Shown one piece after another: positions 23,898 to 33,000 of a DNA stretch of 48,030 bases (its first letter is position 1; every line of letters starts with the position of its first letter). A program made the position numbers and the translations under genes. Below the pieces are notes generated by a model that searched no databases, was not told the DNA's origin, and saw only the letters and a list, made by a program, of their open reading frames with translations. The DNA is from JBGOUJ01 sp041477005 (lineage in GTDB: Bacteria; Acidobacteriota; Terriglobia; Bryobacterales; JACQDG01). Location of the stretch: positions 1 through 48,030 of the forward strand of contig JBGOUJ010000004.1 in NCBI GenBank assembly GCA_041477005.1, in the 5' to 3' direction.

Positions 23898-25067
23898 GTG
23901 AATGTTCGGAGTCGGCCCGCAGTCCTGGGCGCCTTCCTTCTGGAAGCTTTCGTAGAAGGTCTTCTGCGGGTAGAAGGCCGCCGTTTCGCCGTGAAAATCC
24001 GCGGCGTCGACATCAATTCGATAGACGATCGGAGTCTCGCTCCCCTTGATCCCTTCCCACATAGCGGCCTGCGAAGGCGTGGACTCAAACTTCCGGTTGT
24101 AGACGCAGGTCCTGGTATTTTGGGCGTTGTAAATGATCCAATCCGGGACTACATCCGCCACCACGCGATACACGACCCCGGCCTTGTAGAGCGCCGGAAC
24201 CCTGTAGCGGAGAAGCTTTTGGGGTTCCGATCCGGCGGGGGCTTCCGGCTGCGGGTTGATGCTTTCGTTCTGGATCTTGAAGCCGATCTGGCCCTGCCAG
24301 TTGTACGTCTTGTAAAGCGGAAACACGTGCGGGGCGATGGAGTAGTGCCCGTCGGCGGAGAATTGAATATCGTATTGCACCCGGACACCCAGCGGATTGC
24401 CGCCCTGAGAGGCGAACGGTTCGTATGTGACGCGCGAGACCCCGGTTCGGGGAACGACAAACGTGCCGTCAGGGTGCGCGCGCTTCAATGCCTCACAGCG
24501 GGCCCGGAATTCCCGATCGTATGAATCCAGGTACTGCCGGATACGTTCGGCCTGTTGCGGCGGGAAACCGGGTGGGATGACCAGCGCCACGACAGCCTTG
24601 CTTTCGGGACGGAACAAGCGGCGAAACACCCGCCGGTAAGACGCGCCGCTCGCGTCTTGCCCGCTTGCCGCGATCCGAAACGGCTGGGACGGCACATTCA
24701 CGAATCCGACGTACGCGCCGTTGTCGGGCGAGTTGTCGGTCTTGAAGAGATAGAGCGTCTGGATGACGTTGCCGATTTCATCCAGCATTTCGAACCTGGC
24801 GGTGGCCACAGCCTCGTGGCCATAGAGCGACGCTTCGGCGACTTGTTCGACGCCCGCCGGCGGCTCTCCTTTGGCCGAGAAATAACCGGGACCTTCGTGA
24901 CCCCACTTCAGCTCCTGAAACTCGAAGGCCCCGAAGGCGATGCGGCCGGACGGGGCCCGGGCGCTGCCTACCCTTTTCACCGCCCGCGGCCAATCCTGCG
25001 AAGGCCGCGTTTGGGCGTGGCCGGCCGGGAAGAGCAGGAAAGCGAGTAGAACGACCCGGGTCTTAAT
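23892..25067 (-). CDS. Secreted protein of unknown function, probable AUU start
   Basis: The first residues that make sense form a signal peptide (KTRVVLLAFLLFPAGHAQT). No ATG, GTG or TTG precedes it in frame without running deep into the upstream gene. Two ATT codons at 25065-25070 follow GAGGTG by four to seven bases and overlap the stop of the E1 gene (ATTATTAA). An AUU start with translational coupling is therefore the best explanation; a sequencing error is the alternative. The mature protein of about 370 residues has no motif that I recognise. It contains mixed beta-rich sequence such as VQYDIQFSADGHYSIAP and a conserved-looking C-terminus ending DCGPTPNIHF. Its function is unknown. Confidence 0.65.
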   Translation of the reverse strand: MKTRVVLLAFLLFPAGHAQTRPSQDWPRAVKRVGSARAPSGRIAFGAFEFQELKWGHEGPGYFSAKGEPPAGVEQVAEASLYGHEAVATARFEMLDEIGNVIQTLYLFKTDNSPDNGAYVGFVNVPSQPFRIAASGQDASGASYRRVFRRLFRPESKAVVALVIPPGFPPQQAERIRQYLDSYDREFRARCEALKRAHPDGTFVVPRTGVSRVTYEPFASQGGNPLGVRVQYDIQFSADGHYSIAPHVFPLYKTYNWQGQIGFKIQNESINPQPEAPAGSEPQKLLRYRVPALYKAGVVYRVVADVVPDWIIYNAQNTRTCVYNRKFESTPSQAAMWEGIKGSETPIVYRIDVDAADFHGETAAFYPQKTFYESFQKEGAQDCGPTPNIHF

Positions 25068-27102
25068 AATGGAGCACCTCTTCCACCACGCGCCGCAGGT
25101 CCTCCACCGAGGGCAGCACCGCCAGTTCCAGATTCGTGGCGGAGGGAACGAAGGAATCCTTGGCCGCCACGCGAGCCACGGGCGCATCCAGGTTCTCGAA
25201 GCAGTTCCTGGCGATCCGGGCGGCGACCTCGGCGCCGAAGCCCATCGTCAAGCTGTCTTCGCAGGCGACAACGACGCGGTTGGTCTTGCGAATGCTCCGG
25301 TAGATGATCTCTTCGTCCAGCGGAACGATCGAGCGCAGATCGATGATCTCGAGCGAGCGGCCTTCGGACTCCATTTGACGGGCCAGTTCGAGAGCCAGGT
25401 AAACCGTGCTGCCCCAGGTGACAATGGTCACGTCGCTGCCCTCGCGACGGATGCGGCCGCGGCCGAAGGGAACCAGGTAGTCGCCATCGGGCTCGGGCGT
25501 CTTGGCCTGGATGCGGCGATAGAGGCCCTTGTGCTCGAGAAAGATCACCGGGTCCTCCATGCGGGCGGCGCTCTTGATCAGGCCCTTGGCATCCTCGGCG
25601 CAACTGGGGAATACCACGTACCAGCCCGGAATGCGCGCAAAAACCGCCTCGACGCAGGCCGAGTGCCACGGGCCGCCCTTGATGTACCCGCCCACCGCGA
25701 TGCGAACCACCACCGGGCAGGTCCACACGCCCTGGCTGCGCCAGCGCACGGTCGCGATCTCGTTGCGCAACTGCATGAAGCCGGGCCACAGATAATCGCT
25801 GAACTGAATCTCGACAATCGGCTTGTAGCCGCCGATGGCCATGCCGCCGGCCACCCCCACAATGCTCGCCTCGGCCAGGGGCGAGTTGCCGACCCGATCG
25901 GGGAAAGCCGCCGACAGGCCGCGCGTGACGCCGAAAACGCCGCCTTTCGGGTCGGCGATGTCCTCGCCCCACATCACGATCTTCGGATTGCGCTCCAGCT
26001 CCTCGCGCAAGCCGTGGTTGATGGCGTCGATCATCGTAATCTCGGCGTCGGAGATGTAGCGCGGCGGCGCCGGCTCGGCGCCCACCGCAGGATCGCCGGA
26101 ATAAATGTGGGCCAGCAGGTTCTCGCCCGAGGGCGCCGGCCGGGCATCGGCCTCGCCGGCGGCGCGGTCGACCTCCGCCTTAATCTCGGCCCGCATGGCG
26201 TCGGTCTCTTCCCGGCTCAGGATCTTGTGGCGGTAGAGGTAGCGCTCGGTCTGATAGATCGGATCGCGAACGGCCAGCTCCTGCAGTTCCTCGGCCTCCC
26301 GGTACCTGCGCTGGTCGTCGGAGGAAGAGTGGGCATCCATCCGGATCACCTGGCCCTCCACCAGCGCCGGGCCGCCGCCCCGCCGCATGCGCTCGATCAC
26401 GTGCGGCAGGGTCTGGTACATCGGCTCGAACCAAGTGCCGTCCAGGTCGTAGGTGGGCATGCCGAAGCCGCGGGCGATGCGATGGATCTCGGCGCTGGTC
26501 TGGCTCGATTGCGGGACGCTGATGGCGTACCCGTTGTTCTGCACCACGAACAGCACCGGCAGCCGCTCCCGGGCCGCCCAGTTGAGGGCTTCGAAGAACT
26601 CGCCCTCGCTGGTGGCCCCTTCGCCGGAAGATACATAGACGACCTGGTCACCGCCATCGTGGTGGATGGCCTTGGCCATGCCCACCGCCGGCAGGTATTG
26701 CGTACCCGTGCAGGCGGTCTGGGCCACCAGGTTGAGCTCGCGCGAAGAGAAATGCTCGGGCATGTTGCGGCCGGCCGAGTTCGGGTCGCCCTCGCGGCTC
26801 AGCATGCCCAGGAAGATGTCTCGCAGAGGCATCCCCAGTCCCACGGCGATCGCTTTCTCGCGGTAATAGGTAAAGAACCAGTCGTGCCGGGGCTTCAGCA
26901 AGAGGGTCATCCCGATCTGAAGCTTCTCGTGCCCGCGGGTGGAAGCGTAGAAGGAGCACTTGCCTTGCTTGACAAAGACCTTCATCCGCTCTTCGACGTA
27001 GTAGGCCGTGAGCATCTTTTGGTACAGTTCCTTGACCAGCTCCGGTGGAACAATACCGCCGCGCTCGACTTCGACACGGGGCCCGCTGGCAACGGTAGGC
27101 AT
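25063..27102 (-). CDS. 2-oxoacid dehydrogenase E1 component, alpha-beta fusion
   Basis: A 679-residue cytoplasmic thiamine-diphosphate enzyme in which the E1-alpha (about 1-330) and E1-beta (about 355-679) subunits are joined. In the alpha half, GEG at 160-162 through NN at 189-190 is the ThDP/Mg motif (GDGxxxEGxxxEAxNxA...NN type), and RNMPEHFSS is typical of branched-chain 2-oxoacid dehydrogenases. The beta half has MWGEDIADPKGGVFGVT, NSPLAEASIVG, EIQFSDYLWPGFMQL and IIDLRSIVPLDEE. It should decarboxylate pyruvate or branched-chain 2-oxoacids and pass the acyl group to an E2, which is not encoded nearby. The start has gaaggaaag as ribosome-binding site. Confidence 0.93.
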   Translation of the reverse strand: MPTVASGPRVEVERGGIVPPELVKELYQKMLTAYYVEERMKVFVKQGKCSFYASTRGHEKLQIGMTLLLKPRHDWFFTYYREKAIAVGLGMPLRDIFLGMLSREGDPNSAGRNMPEHFSSRELNLVAQTACTGTQYLPAVGMAKAIHHDGGDQVVYVSSGEGATSEGEFFEALNWAARERLPVLFVVQNNGYAISVPQSSQTSAEIHRIARGFGMPTYDLDGTWFEPMYQTLPHVIERMRRGGGPALVEGQVIRMDAHSSSDDQRRYREAEELQELAVRDPIYQTERYLYRHKILSREETDAMRAEIKAEVDRAAGEADARPAPSGENLLAHIYSGDPAVGAEPAPPRYISDAEITMIDAINHGLREELERNPKIVMWGEDIADPKGGVFGVTRGLSAAFPDRVGNSPLAEASIVGVAGGMAIGGYKPIVEIQFSDYLWPGFMQLRNEIATVRWRSQGVWTCPVVVRIAVGGYIKGGPWHSACVEAVFARIPGWYVVFPSCAEDAKGLIKSAARMEDPVIFLEHKGLYRRIQAKTPEPDGDYLVPFGRGRIRREGSDVTIVTWGSTVYLALELARQMESEGRSLEIIDLRSIVPLDEEIIYRSIRKTNRVVVACEDSLTMGFGAEVAARIARNCFENLDAPVARVAAKDSFVPSATNLELAVLPSVEDLRRVVEEVLHY

Positions 27103-27215
27103 AGACGCTTTCCTTCATTTTATCGCACAGGGACACAGGGACACGTCGCACCGCCGGTATGATACGTGCCTTCCCCCATCGGAAAGAACCAAGGCAACCG
27201 CAGACGAACGAAACC

Positions 27216-27391
27216 AAGGCAAAAGGCAAAGTGCAAAAGGCAAAAGGCAAAAATCGAGGAAGGGGGCATTTTCTTAGCGCCCGGCCCCGAGGGCCGGGCA
27301 GAGTGCCGCGCCGCGAAGCGGCGCAAACCGCGGACGGAGTCCGCGTACCTTGATTTTTGCCTTTTGCCTTTTGCACTTTGCCTTTTGCCTT
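27216..27391. repeat. Perfect 40-bp inverted repeat enclosing three short hairpins
   Basis: Arms 27216-27255 and 27352-27391 are exact reverse complements over 40 bases; the sequence is built from aaaggc-type units and its complement. The 96-base interior holds three perfect hairpins with three-base loops: 27279-27299 (9-bp stem, loop CGA), 27308-27324 (7-bp stem, loop GAA) and 27329-27345 (7-bp stem, loop GGA). Further degenerate cctttgcc-type units continue to about 27440. It lies in the 465-base gap between the divergent E1 gene and the repetitive secreted-protein gene. No open frame of substance lies inside. Confidence 0.9.
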
Positions 27392-27523
27392 GCCTTTCCC
27401 CTGCCTCTGTTTTTCCTGCCCCTGCCTTTCCCTTGCCTCTCGCCGCGTTCGGGCCGTCTTACAGACGGTTTACAAGCGCCGTCCCCCCGCCGCCCGCCGG
27501 CAAAGCATAAGCATTTTCCCTTA

Positions 27524-27551
27524 TTGCGCTCCCTCGGTACTTCGCTAAACT
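27524..27551 (+). promoter_or_regulatory. Candidate sigma-70 promoter for the repetitive secreted protein
   Basis: TTGCGC (27524-27529) and TAAACT (27546-27551) are separated by 16 bases, and the start codon lies 17 bases after the -10. Agaggc before the ATG is the probable ribosome-binding site. Confidence 0.35.
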
Positions 27552-27567
27552 TAGATCAGAGGCAGCC

Positions 27568-28689
27568 ATGAAATCCTTTGCCCCCGTAGTGCTGATCGCC
27601 CTGGCGCTGTCGCTGCCGGCCCAGCAGAATGCCCCACAGCAAAAAGCGCAGCCCAAGGCGCCCGCGGCGCCGGTAACACCCGCCGAACCGCGGGAGGTCC
27701 GCGATTCTGCCTATACATACGATGTAAACGGCCGCCCTGTGCTCGCCCCCAGCTCCCAGCAAGAGCGCAAAGGCGCCGGTGCGGGCGCGGTGGTCGATCG
27801 CCAGGAGGTGATGAGGGACTCCAGTGGGCAGCCCATCGCCGTGCGGAAGTCCGAGGAGCGGGTGCTCAGCGAGCAGGAGGGCGACAAGACCAGCGAGCGG
27901 GTGATCCAGCGCTACGACCTGACCGGGCGCCCGACCACGAAGCAGGTCATAAAGCTCGAAAAGCGGAAAATGCCCGACGGCTCGGTCGTCAGCACCGAAA
28001 ACTTCTACGAGCAGGATGTGAACGGCCGGCTGCAATTCGCCGAGCGGCGGACTTCTACCGAGAAGAAGACCGACGCCGGCGGCGGCGGCACCCTGGTGGT
28101 CGAGCGTCCGTCCGTCAACGGGGGCGTGCAGGTGGTCGAGCGCACCAACCGGACCGACACCAAGCGCGGTGACGCCGTGACCGAGTCCGTGACTTCCAAG
28201 CAGATGCTCGACGGCAATGGCCGCCTTACCGAGCGGGAGCGCGGATCGAGCGTCGCGACGAAATCGGGCGACGCGACCACCACCGAAACCAGCCAATGGC
28301 AGCTCGGCGGCACAGGCCAAATGGAGTTCCTCTCCCGCACCGTGAGCCGCATTTCGGAAAAGCCCGATGGCAGCCAGGTGGAGGACCGCGAGGTTTATAG
28401 CACCCGAATCGCCGGCACCACTCCCGACCTGAACCACGCCCAGACGCCGAGCCTCGAAGAGCAGGTCCACCGCGAAAGAAAAGTCCGGCCCGACGGCAAG
28501 ATTGTCGAATCGACCACCGCCCGTATGCGCCAGGTCGCCGAGCCCACCCGGCTGGGCGGCCTGATGGTAACCGAGCAGGTCACGACACCCACCGCCGACG
28601 GCAAGTCCATCCAAAGGACCGTCTCCGAGCGCGATGCCAACGGCAGAGTAGTCCCGGTGCGGAGAGAGGTCGAAGAAGAGAAGAAGTAG
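27568..28689 (+). CDS. Repetitive secreted hydrophilic protein, unknown function
   Basis: A 373-residue protein with a signal peptide (about 1-19, ending SLPAQQ) and a proline/alanine/glutamine-rich segment. From about residue 45 it is a chain of imperfect 35-45-residue repeats, each with a DxNGRP or DGSVV-like turn, an E/R/K-rich strand and a threonine-rich strand. Examples are YDVNGRPV, YDLTGRPT, QDVNGRLQ, LDGNGRLT and RDANGRVV. The pattern suggests an elongated beta structure rather like YD/RHS-type or MORN-like repeats, but no family is claimed. It ends in a charged EEEKK tail. It converges on the last glycosyltransferase gene of the polysaccharide cluster. Confidence 0.75.
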   Translation: MKSFAPVVLIALALSLPAQQNAPQQKAQPKAPAAPVTPAEPREVRDSAYTYDVNGRPVLAPSSQQERKGAGAGAVVDRQEVMRDSSGQPIAVRKSEERVLSEQEGDKTSERVIQRYDLTGRPTTKQVIKLEKRKMPDGSVVSTENFYEQDVNGRLQFAERRTSTEKKTDAGGGGTLVVERPSVNGGVQVVERTNRTDTKRGDAVTESVTSKQMLDGNGRLTERERGSSVATKSGDATTTETSQWQLGGTGQMEFLSRTVSRISEKPDGSQVEDREVYSTRIAGTTPDLNHAQTPSLEEQVHRERKVRPDGKIVESTTARMRQVAEPTRLGGLMVTEQVTTPTADGKSIQRTVSERDANGRVVPVRREVEEEKK

Positions 28690-28742
28690 GGTGGGCCTCC
28701 GGATTGCCCGTCAGACGGGCAGGCGAGGACGCCTATCCCACC
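28688..28742. terminator. Hairpin between convergent genes
   Basis: The inner palindrome gcccgtcagacgggc (28706-28720) covers the stop codon of the minus-strand glycosyltransferase. An outer pairing of gggtggg (about 28689) with cccacc (about 28737) could extend it. No clear T-tract is present, so termination is inferred from position only. Confidence 0.35.
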
Positions 28743-29883
28743 GGGCCTCCTCCAGCACCTGGCTCACCCGCCGCGCGTTGTGCTCCCAGGTATAGCTCGC
28801 CAAAACAGTCTGCCGCGCGCCTGCCCCCAGCCGGGCGCGCTTCTCCCGGTCCTCGAGCAGGTCCAGCAATTTCCCGACGAGGTCCCCCGGCGAGGCCGGA
28901 TCGTAGAGCAGGCCGTTCTCTTCGTGCCGGATCACCTCGGCGATCTGGCCCAGGCCCGCCGCCAGCACCGCGCGCCCGCTGGCCATATACTCGAACAGCT
29001 TGATCGGGGAGAAGTAGAAGAAGTCCTCAGCCCGATAGGGCGCCAGAAGCACATCCATGGCCGCCAGGACCCCGGGGACCTGCTCGTGGGGTAAGGCGCC
29101 CAGAAACGTCACCTGCCCGCCGTAGCTCACGCGCTCGCAACGCCGGCGGAGCTCCCCGGCCGCCGGTCCATCTCCAACCAATACAAAGTGCGTCCCCGGA
29201 TGCCGGATGGTGCAGCGGGCGATGGCGTGTTCCAGCAGTTCGATGCCGTGAAAGCGGGCGAAGCTGCCCGCAAAGCCGACCAGAACCTGGCCGGGAAAGC
29301 GGGCGCGGATCGAAGGATAGGCCGCCTCGGGCCGGAACTTTTCGGTGTCGGCGCCGTTCGGAATCACCGCGATCCGTTCCGGCTCGACGCCTTGCCGGGT
29401 GAAGTAATCCCGCAGCGCCGAAGAAACCACGAATACGCCGTCGGCAGCGCACAGCATGCGCCGCTCGGCCCAGTCGGAAAGCGCGGGCAGAAGCCGCAGC
29501 TCCGGCCGGTATCGGCGGATCTCGCAGGGCACCGGAGCATTCACCTGAAGCACCACCGGCAAGCCCAGGCGCCGCGCGGCCAGCAGGCTCGAGAAACGCA
29601 GCGCATGCAGGGTGAGAACCACATCCGGCCGCTCCTCGCGCAGGATCTCCATTTCTCTGCGGACGCCCCTCACCGACCGCCAGTGATTGGCCGGCTCCCA
29701 CAACCAGGTGTGGGCCAGACGGCGCCCGCGGCCATCCGCCCGGCCGGCCCGCTTGCGATGGCGATCGACTACCAGCACCTCGTGCCCCATCCGCTCCAGG
29801 CCGTTCACGGTCTCGGCGATCTGGGTGGCCGCGCCGGTTGAGGCCTCCAGGTCCCACTCGTAATTGAAGTAGGTGATTCGCAC
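28711..29883 (-). CDS. GT4-family glycosyltransferase
   Basis: The GTG at 29883 is chosen because GGAG lies six bases upstream and because RITYFNYEWDLEASTGA is a typical GT-B beginning; the upstream sequence in frame does not look like protein. The 390-residue enzyme has the GT4/glycogen-synthase-like GT-B fold. The acceptor half includes VVDRHRKRAGRADG. The donor half includes VIPNGADTEKF, LVGFAGSFARFHG, FLGALPHEQVPG and the EX7E region around FSPIKLFEYMASGRAVLA. It should transfer a sugar from a nucleotide-sugar donor at the cytoplasmic face. It is the last gene of the exopolysaccharide cluster, 77 bases after the DUF5989-type peptide. Confidence 0.9.
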   Translation of the reverse strand: MRITYFNYEWDLEASTGAATQIAETVNGLERMGHEVLVVDRHRKRAGRADGRGRRLAHTWLWEPANHWRSVRGVRREMEILREERPDVVLTLHALRFSSLLAARRLGLPVVLQVNAPVPCEIRRYRPELRLLPALSDWAERRMLCAADGVFVVSSALRDYFTRQGVEPERIAVIPNGADTEKFRPEAAYPSIRARFPGQVLVGFAGSFARFHGIELLEHAIARCTIRHPGTHFVLVGDGPAAGELRRRCERVSYGGQVTFLGALPHEQVPGVLAAMDVLLAPYRAEDFFYFSPIKLFEYMASGRAVLAAGLGQIAEVIRHEENGLLYDPASPGDLVGKLLDLLEDREKRARLGAGARQTVLASYTWEHNARRVSQVLEEARWDRRPRLPV

Positions 29884-29960
29884 GTCTCTCCAGTAAGCGC
29901 GCACAACGAGCGCGACGCGAGCATCTTCTGATCTAACTGGGCGCGCCGCGCGCGGTGCGC

Positions 29961-30077
29961 TTAGAACGCCGTGTAGATAAACGGCGAGGAGCCGGCGGAC
30001 TCGGCCAGCAGCAGCGCCCCCACCAAAGCCAGCGCCAGCACCGTGGGTAGCAGCCACCAGTAGCGTTTCAGCTTCAT
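29961..30077 (-). CDS. 38-residue membrane peptide, DUF5989-like
   Basis: The frame begins at ATG 30075-30077, overlapping the stop of the upstream fusion gene as ATGA. It encodes a basic start (MKLKRYWWLLP), one hydrophobic helix of about 18 residues and the ending SSPFIYTAF. The WWLLP start and the PFIYT-F end match the DUF5989 family as I remember it. These are very short proteins found beside SGNH hydrolases, carbamoyltransferases and SxtJ-like proteins in bacterial polysaccharide loci. It is probably an inner-membrane partner of the SGNH part of the preceding protein. Confidence 0.75.
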   Translation of the reverse strand: MKLKRYWWLLPTVLALALVGALLLAESAGSSPFIYTAF

Positions 30078-33000
30078 GGATCCTCCTTCGGCTTGAGAGC
30101 CGCGAACAACTGCTCGGCGATCGACCCATGGCCGCGAGCGTTGGGGTGATCGCCGTCATAGGGCAAAAACAACGACGTATGGCCGGCGTAGGCCTTCTGG
30201 AAGGCTGGAAGCGGATCGAGCCAGTCGAGGCCCTGCCGGCCGCACATCTCCTGCACGACCGTTTGATAGCGGACTCGGGGAAAGCTCCGGTCCAACTGTT
30301 GGGGCATGGGCACGATCAGCACGAGCGGGCGGATACGCCGGGCCCGGCACAAGTCGGCGAAACGCGCCAGGTTGGCTTCGACGGCTCGCCAGCCCTGCTC
30401 GACGCGCGGGTTGTCAGCTCCTTCGAGGACCGCCTTCTGTGTCTCGAGCTGGGCCGGAGGCCGGATCCGCATCTCGAGCATCCGGCAGCGGTCGAGCGCC
30501 AGGTAAAGCAGGCGAGACCGCTTCATCAGGTTGCGGAGCCGGTAGACGGCGGGCGATGCCCAAAAGGCCGGCGGGCGAGGAACCTTCGTGTCGACCAGCC
30601 GGCCCTCGGCGTCCACGCCGACGCCCTCCTTGTCGTGAATGTCATTCCAATAGAGGGCCAGCACCACGATATCCGGTTCCAGGGCGAAACCCCTTTCCGC
30701 CAGGAACTCTACTTCCTGCGCCGTGTTGTAAGAAGGCACGCCGGCGTTGATCACCTCGAAGCGTCCGCCGCCGTTGAGCAGCGCTTCCAGGCGCCGCGCG
30801 AAAGTCTCTTCCTCGCGAACACCATACCCGGAGGCGATCGAGTCGCCCAACACGAGCACCCGCTGCAAGCCGGGCGGCTTGGGAAGCGCAACCTCGTCGC
30901 CGCGCATCCCAACAGAATTGGTTCGAAACGGCTGGTCAGCGGTGAAGGACTGCTGACTTGGCCGCAGGCAAAAGCCGAGCGACGGGCTCGCCTGGAATCG
31001 CGTCTGTGGCCAAAGCCACTGGGGTGGGGCGGGCACGACGATCCGCGCCGCCAGCTCGCCCACGAGCAGAAACAGCAGGGCAGGCTTCAGCCAGCCGTAT
31101 TGCCTGACAGGCGCGAGCGGCTGTGGCGCGTAGACGCCATCCAGAAGCTGCGCGAGCCGATCGAAGCTGTAACAAGCCTCCGCCCGCACGCGGTTCCATC
31201 GGCCCATGCGCTCCCGGCGGGCCGGATCCTGCAGAAGTTCCAGCAAGGCAGCAGCGACGCCATCCGGGTCCCCAGCCGCGACGAGCTGCCCTCCCAAACC
31301 CTCGCCCAGCATCTCGGGCAGATCCCCCACTGCTGTCAGCTTCCCGGCTGCAAGTCCAACGACCTCGTGTCCCTTGCCCAGCATCTCGGGCAGCGCCCCC
31401 ACTGCTGTGGCCACCACGGGCAAGCCGGCGGCCATCGCCTCGAGCACCGCGTTAGGCATTCCCTCGGCCCGCGAGGGCAGAAGAAACACGTCTGACCCGG
31501 CCAGCAACTTCCATTTCTCGCTTGGCCCAACCGGCCCTACAAACTCCACCGAACCCGCCAGGTTGAGCTCTGCCGCCCGCTGCCGGATCCGCTCTCCCTG
31601 GCCCCGGCCGCTCGTTTCATCCGGGCCAGCCAGGAGGAAGCGGATCGGGGAGCCGCGAAGCCGGTCGGCCGCAGCGAGGATGTCGAAGTGCCCTTTGTGC
31701 TCGCCGAGGGTGGCGATGGTCAGCACGCGCAAGACGCCGTCGCTCGACCGCGGCCTCGCCGGCGCCTCGGGAATCTCCACGCCGTTGGGCACAACGCGGA
31801 TAAGCCGCCCCGGCGCCAGTTCGCACAAAGCCCGCCGCCAATATTCCGAAAGGACCAGGATCTCGGAGGGCCACCGCAGGGCTTGCCGGATCGCCCATCG
31901 CCCCAGGCGACCCTGCCCGGCATACCACTGCGGAAACTCTCCGCTGTGTAGTTGGAGCAAGACGCGGCGTCCCAGCAGCCGGCCGATCAGCGCGTAAACG
32001 GCCGACTGGGCGAAATTGACGCCGGAAGACGACTTGATGTGAACAGCCCCAGGCCGCTCGAGAGCCACGCCGGCTGCAAAGCGCGTGAAGTGGAGGATCT
32101 GGCGCGCCAGACGGCTGTGCCATGACCTTCCGGGGCGACTGGGGGACGTCCGTTTCCAGAGCCGCATCGCATGCCTCTCGGCCAGCCGCGAGCGCAGGAT
32201 CATGTTGGCGCCGTTTTCGACTCCGCCGGTAAGAACGCCGCCCGGCGCCGGCGCCACCAGCAGCACCCCAGGCCGCGCGGCTCTCCGAGCGGCGATCAGT
32301 CTTCCGTAAAGCTCGGTGACCGGCCGGCACTGCGATTCCCAGCTCCTGTTTTCGCTCACCCACTGCCGCGCCTGCCGGCCCAGCCGGGCGAGACCTTCGG
32401 GGTCGTCCATCATGGCCTCGATTCGCCGGGCGAGAGCGCCGACGGACCAAGGTTGAAACAGCACGCCGTTGACTCCGTCCACGATCAGTTCCCGGTGGCC
32501 GCCGCAGTCGCTCGCGAGCAGCGGCTGGCCGTGGGCCATGATTTCGAGCGGCTTGAGTGGCGTCACCAGGTCGGCGAGGCGGCTCGGTCGCCGGGGAAGC
32601 ACGAACAGGTCGATCCGGCTGTAGCAGCGCGCGACTTCGTCGTGCGGCACGCGGCCCGCGAAGCGAACCACAGCTTCCAGGCGGAGGTAGCGCACTTGCT
32701 CTTCAAGCGCGGGCCGGGCGATGCCGTCGCCGACGACGAGTACCCGCAACCGCGGGCGCCTTGCAGCCAGAAGAGCGGCCGCCTCCAGCAGCAGGTCGAG
32801 GCCCTCGTAGGGCGCCAGCGTACCGATATAGCCGAGCACAAACTCATCAGCCCGCCGCCGCCCGTTCTCCGGCGAGGGCGCATGGGCTTCCAGATCCACC
32901 CCGTTGCCGGCCACGGTAATCTTGCTTGCAGCGACGCCGCGGCGAATCATCTCCTGCCGCAGGCCCTCGCAAATCACGACCACATGAGAGGCGAGCCGGA

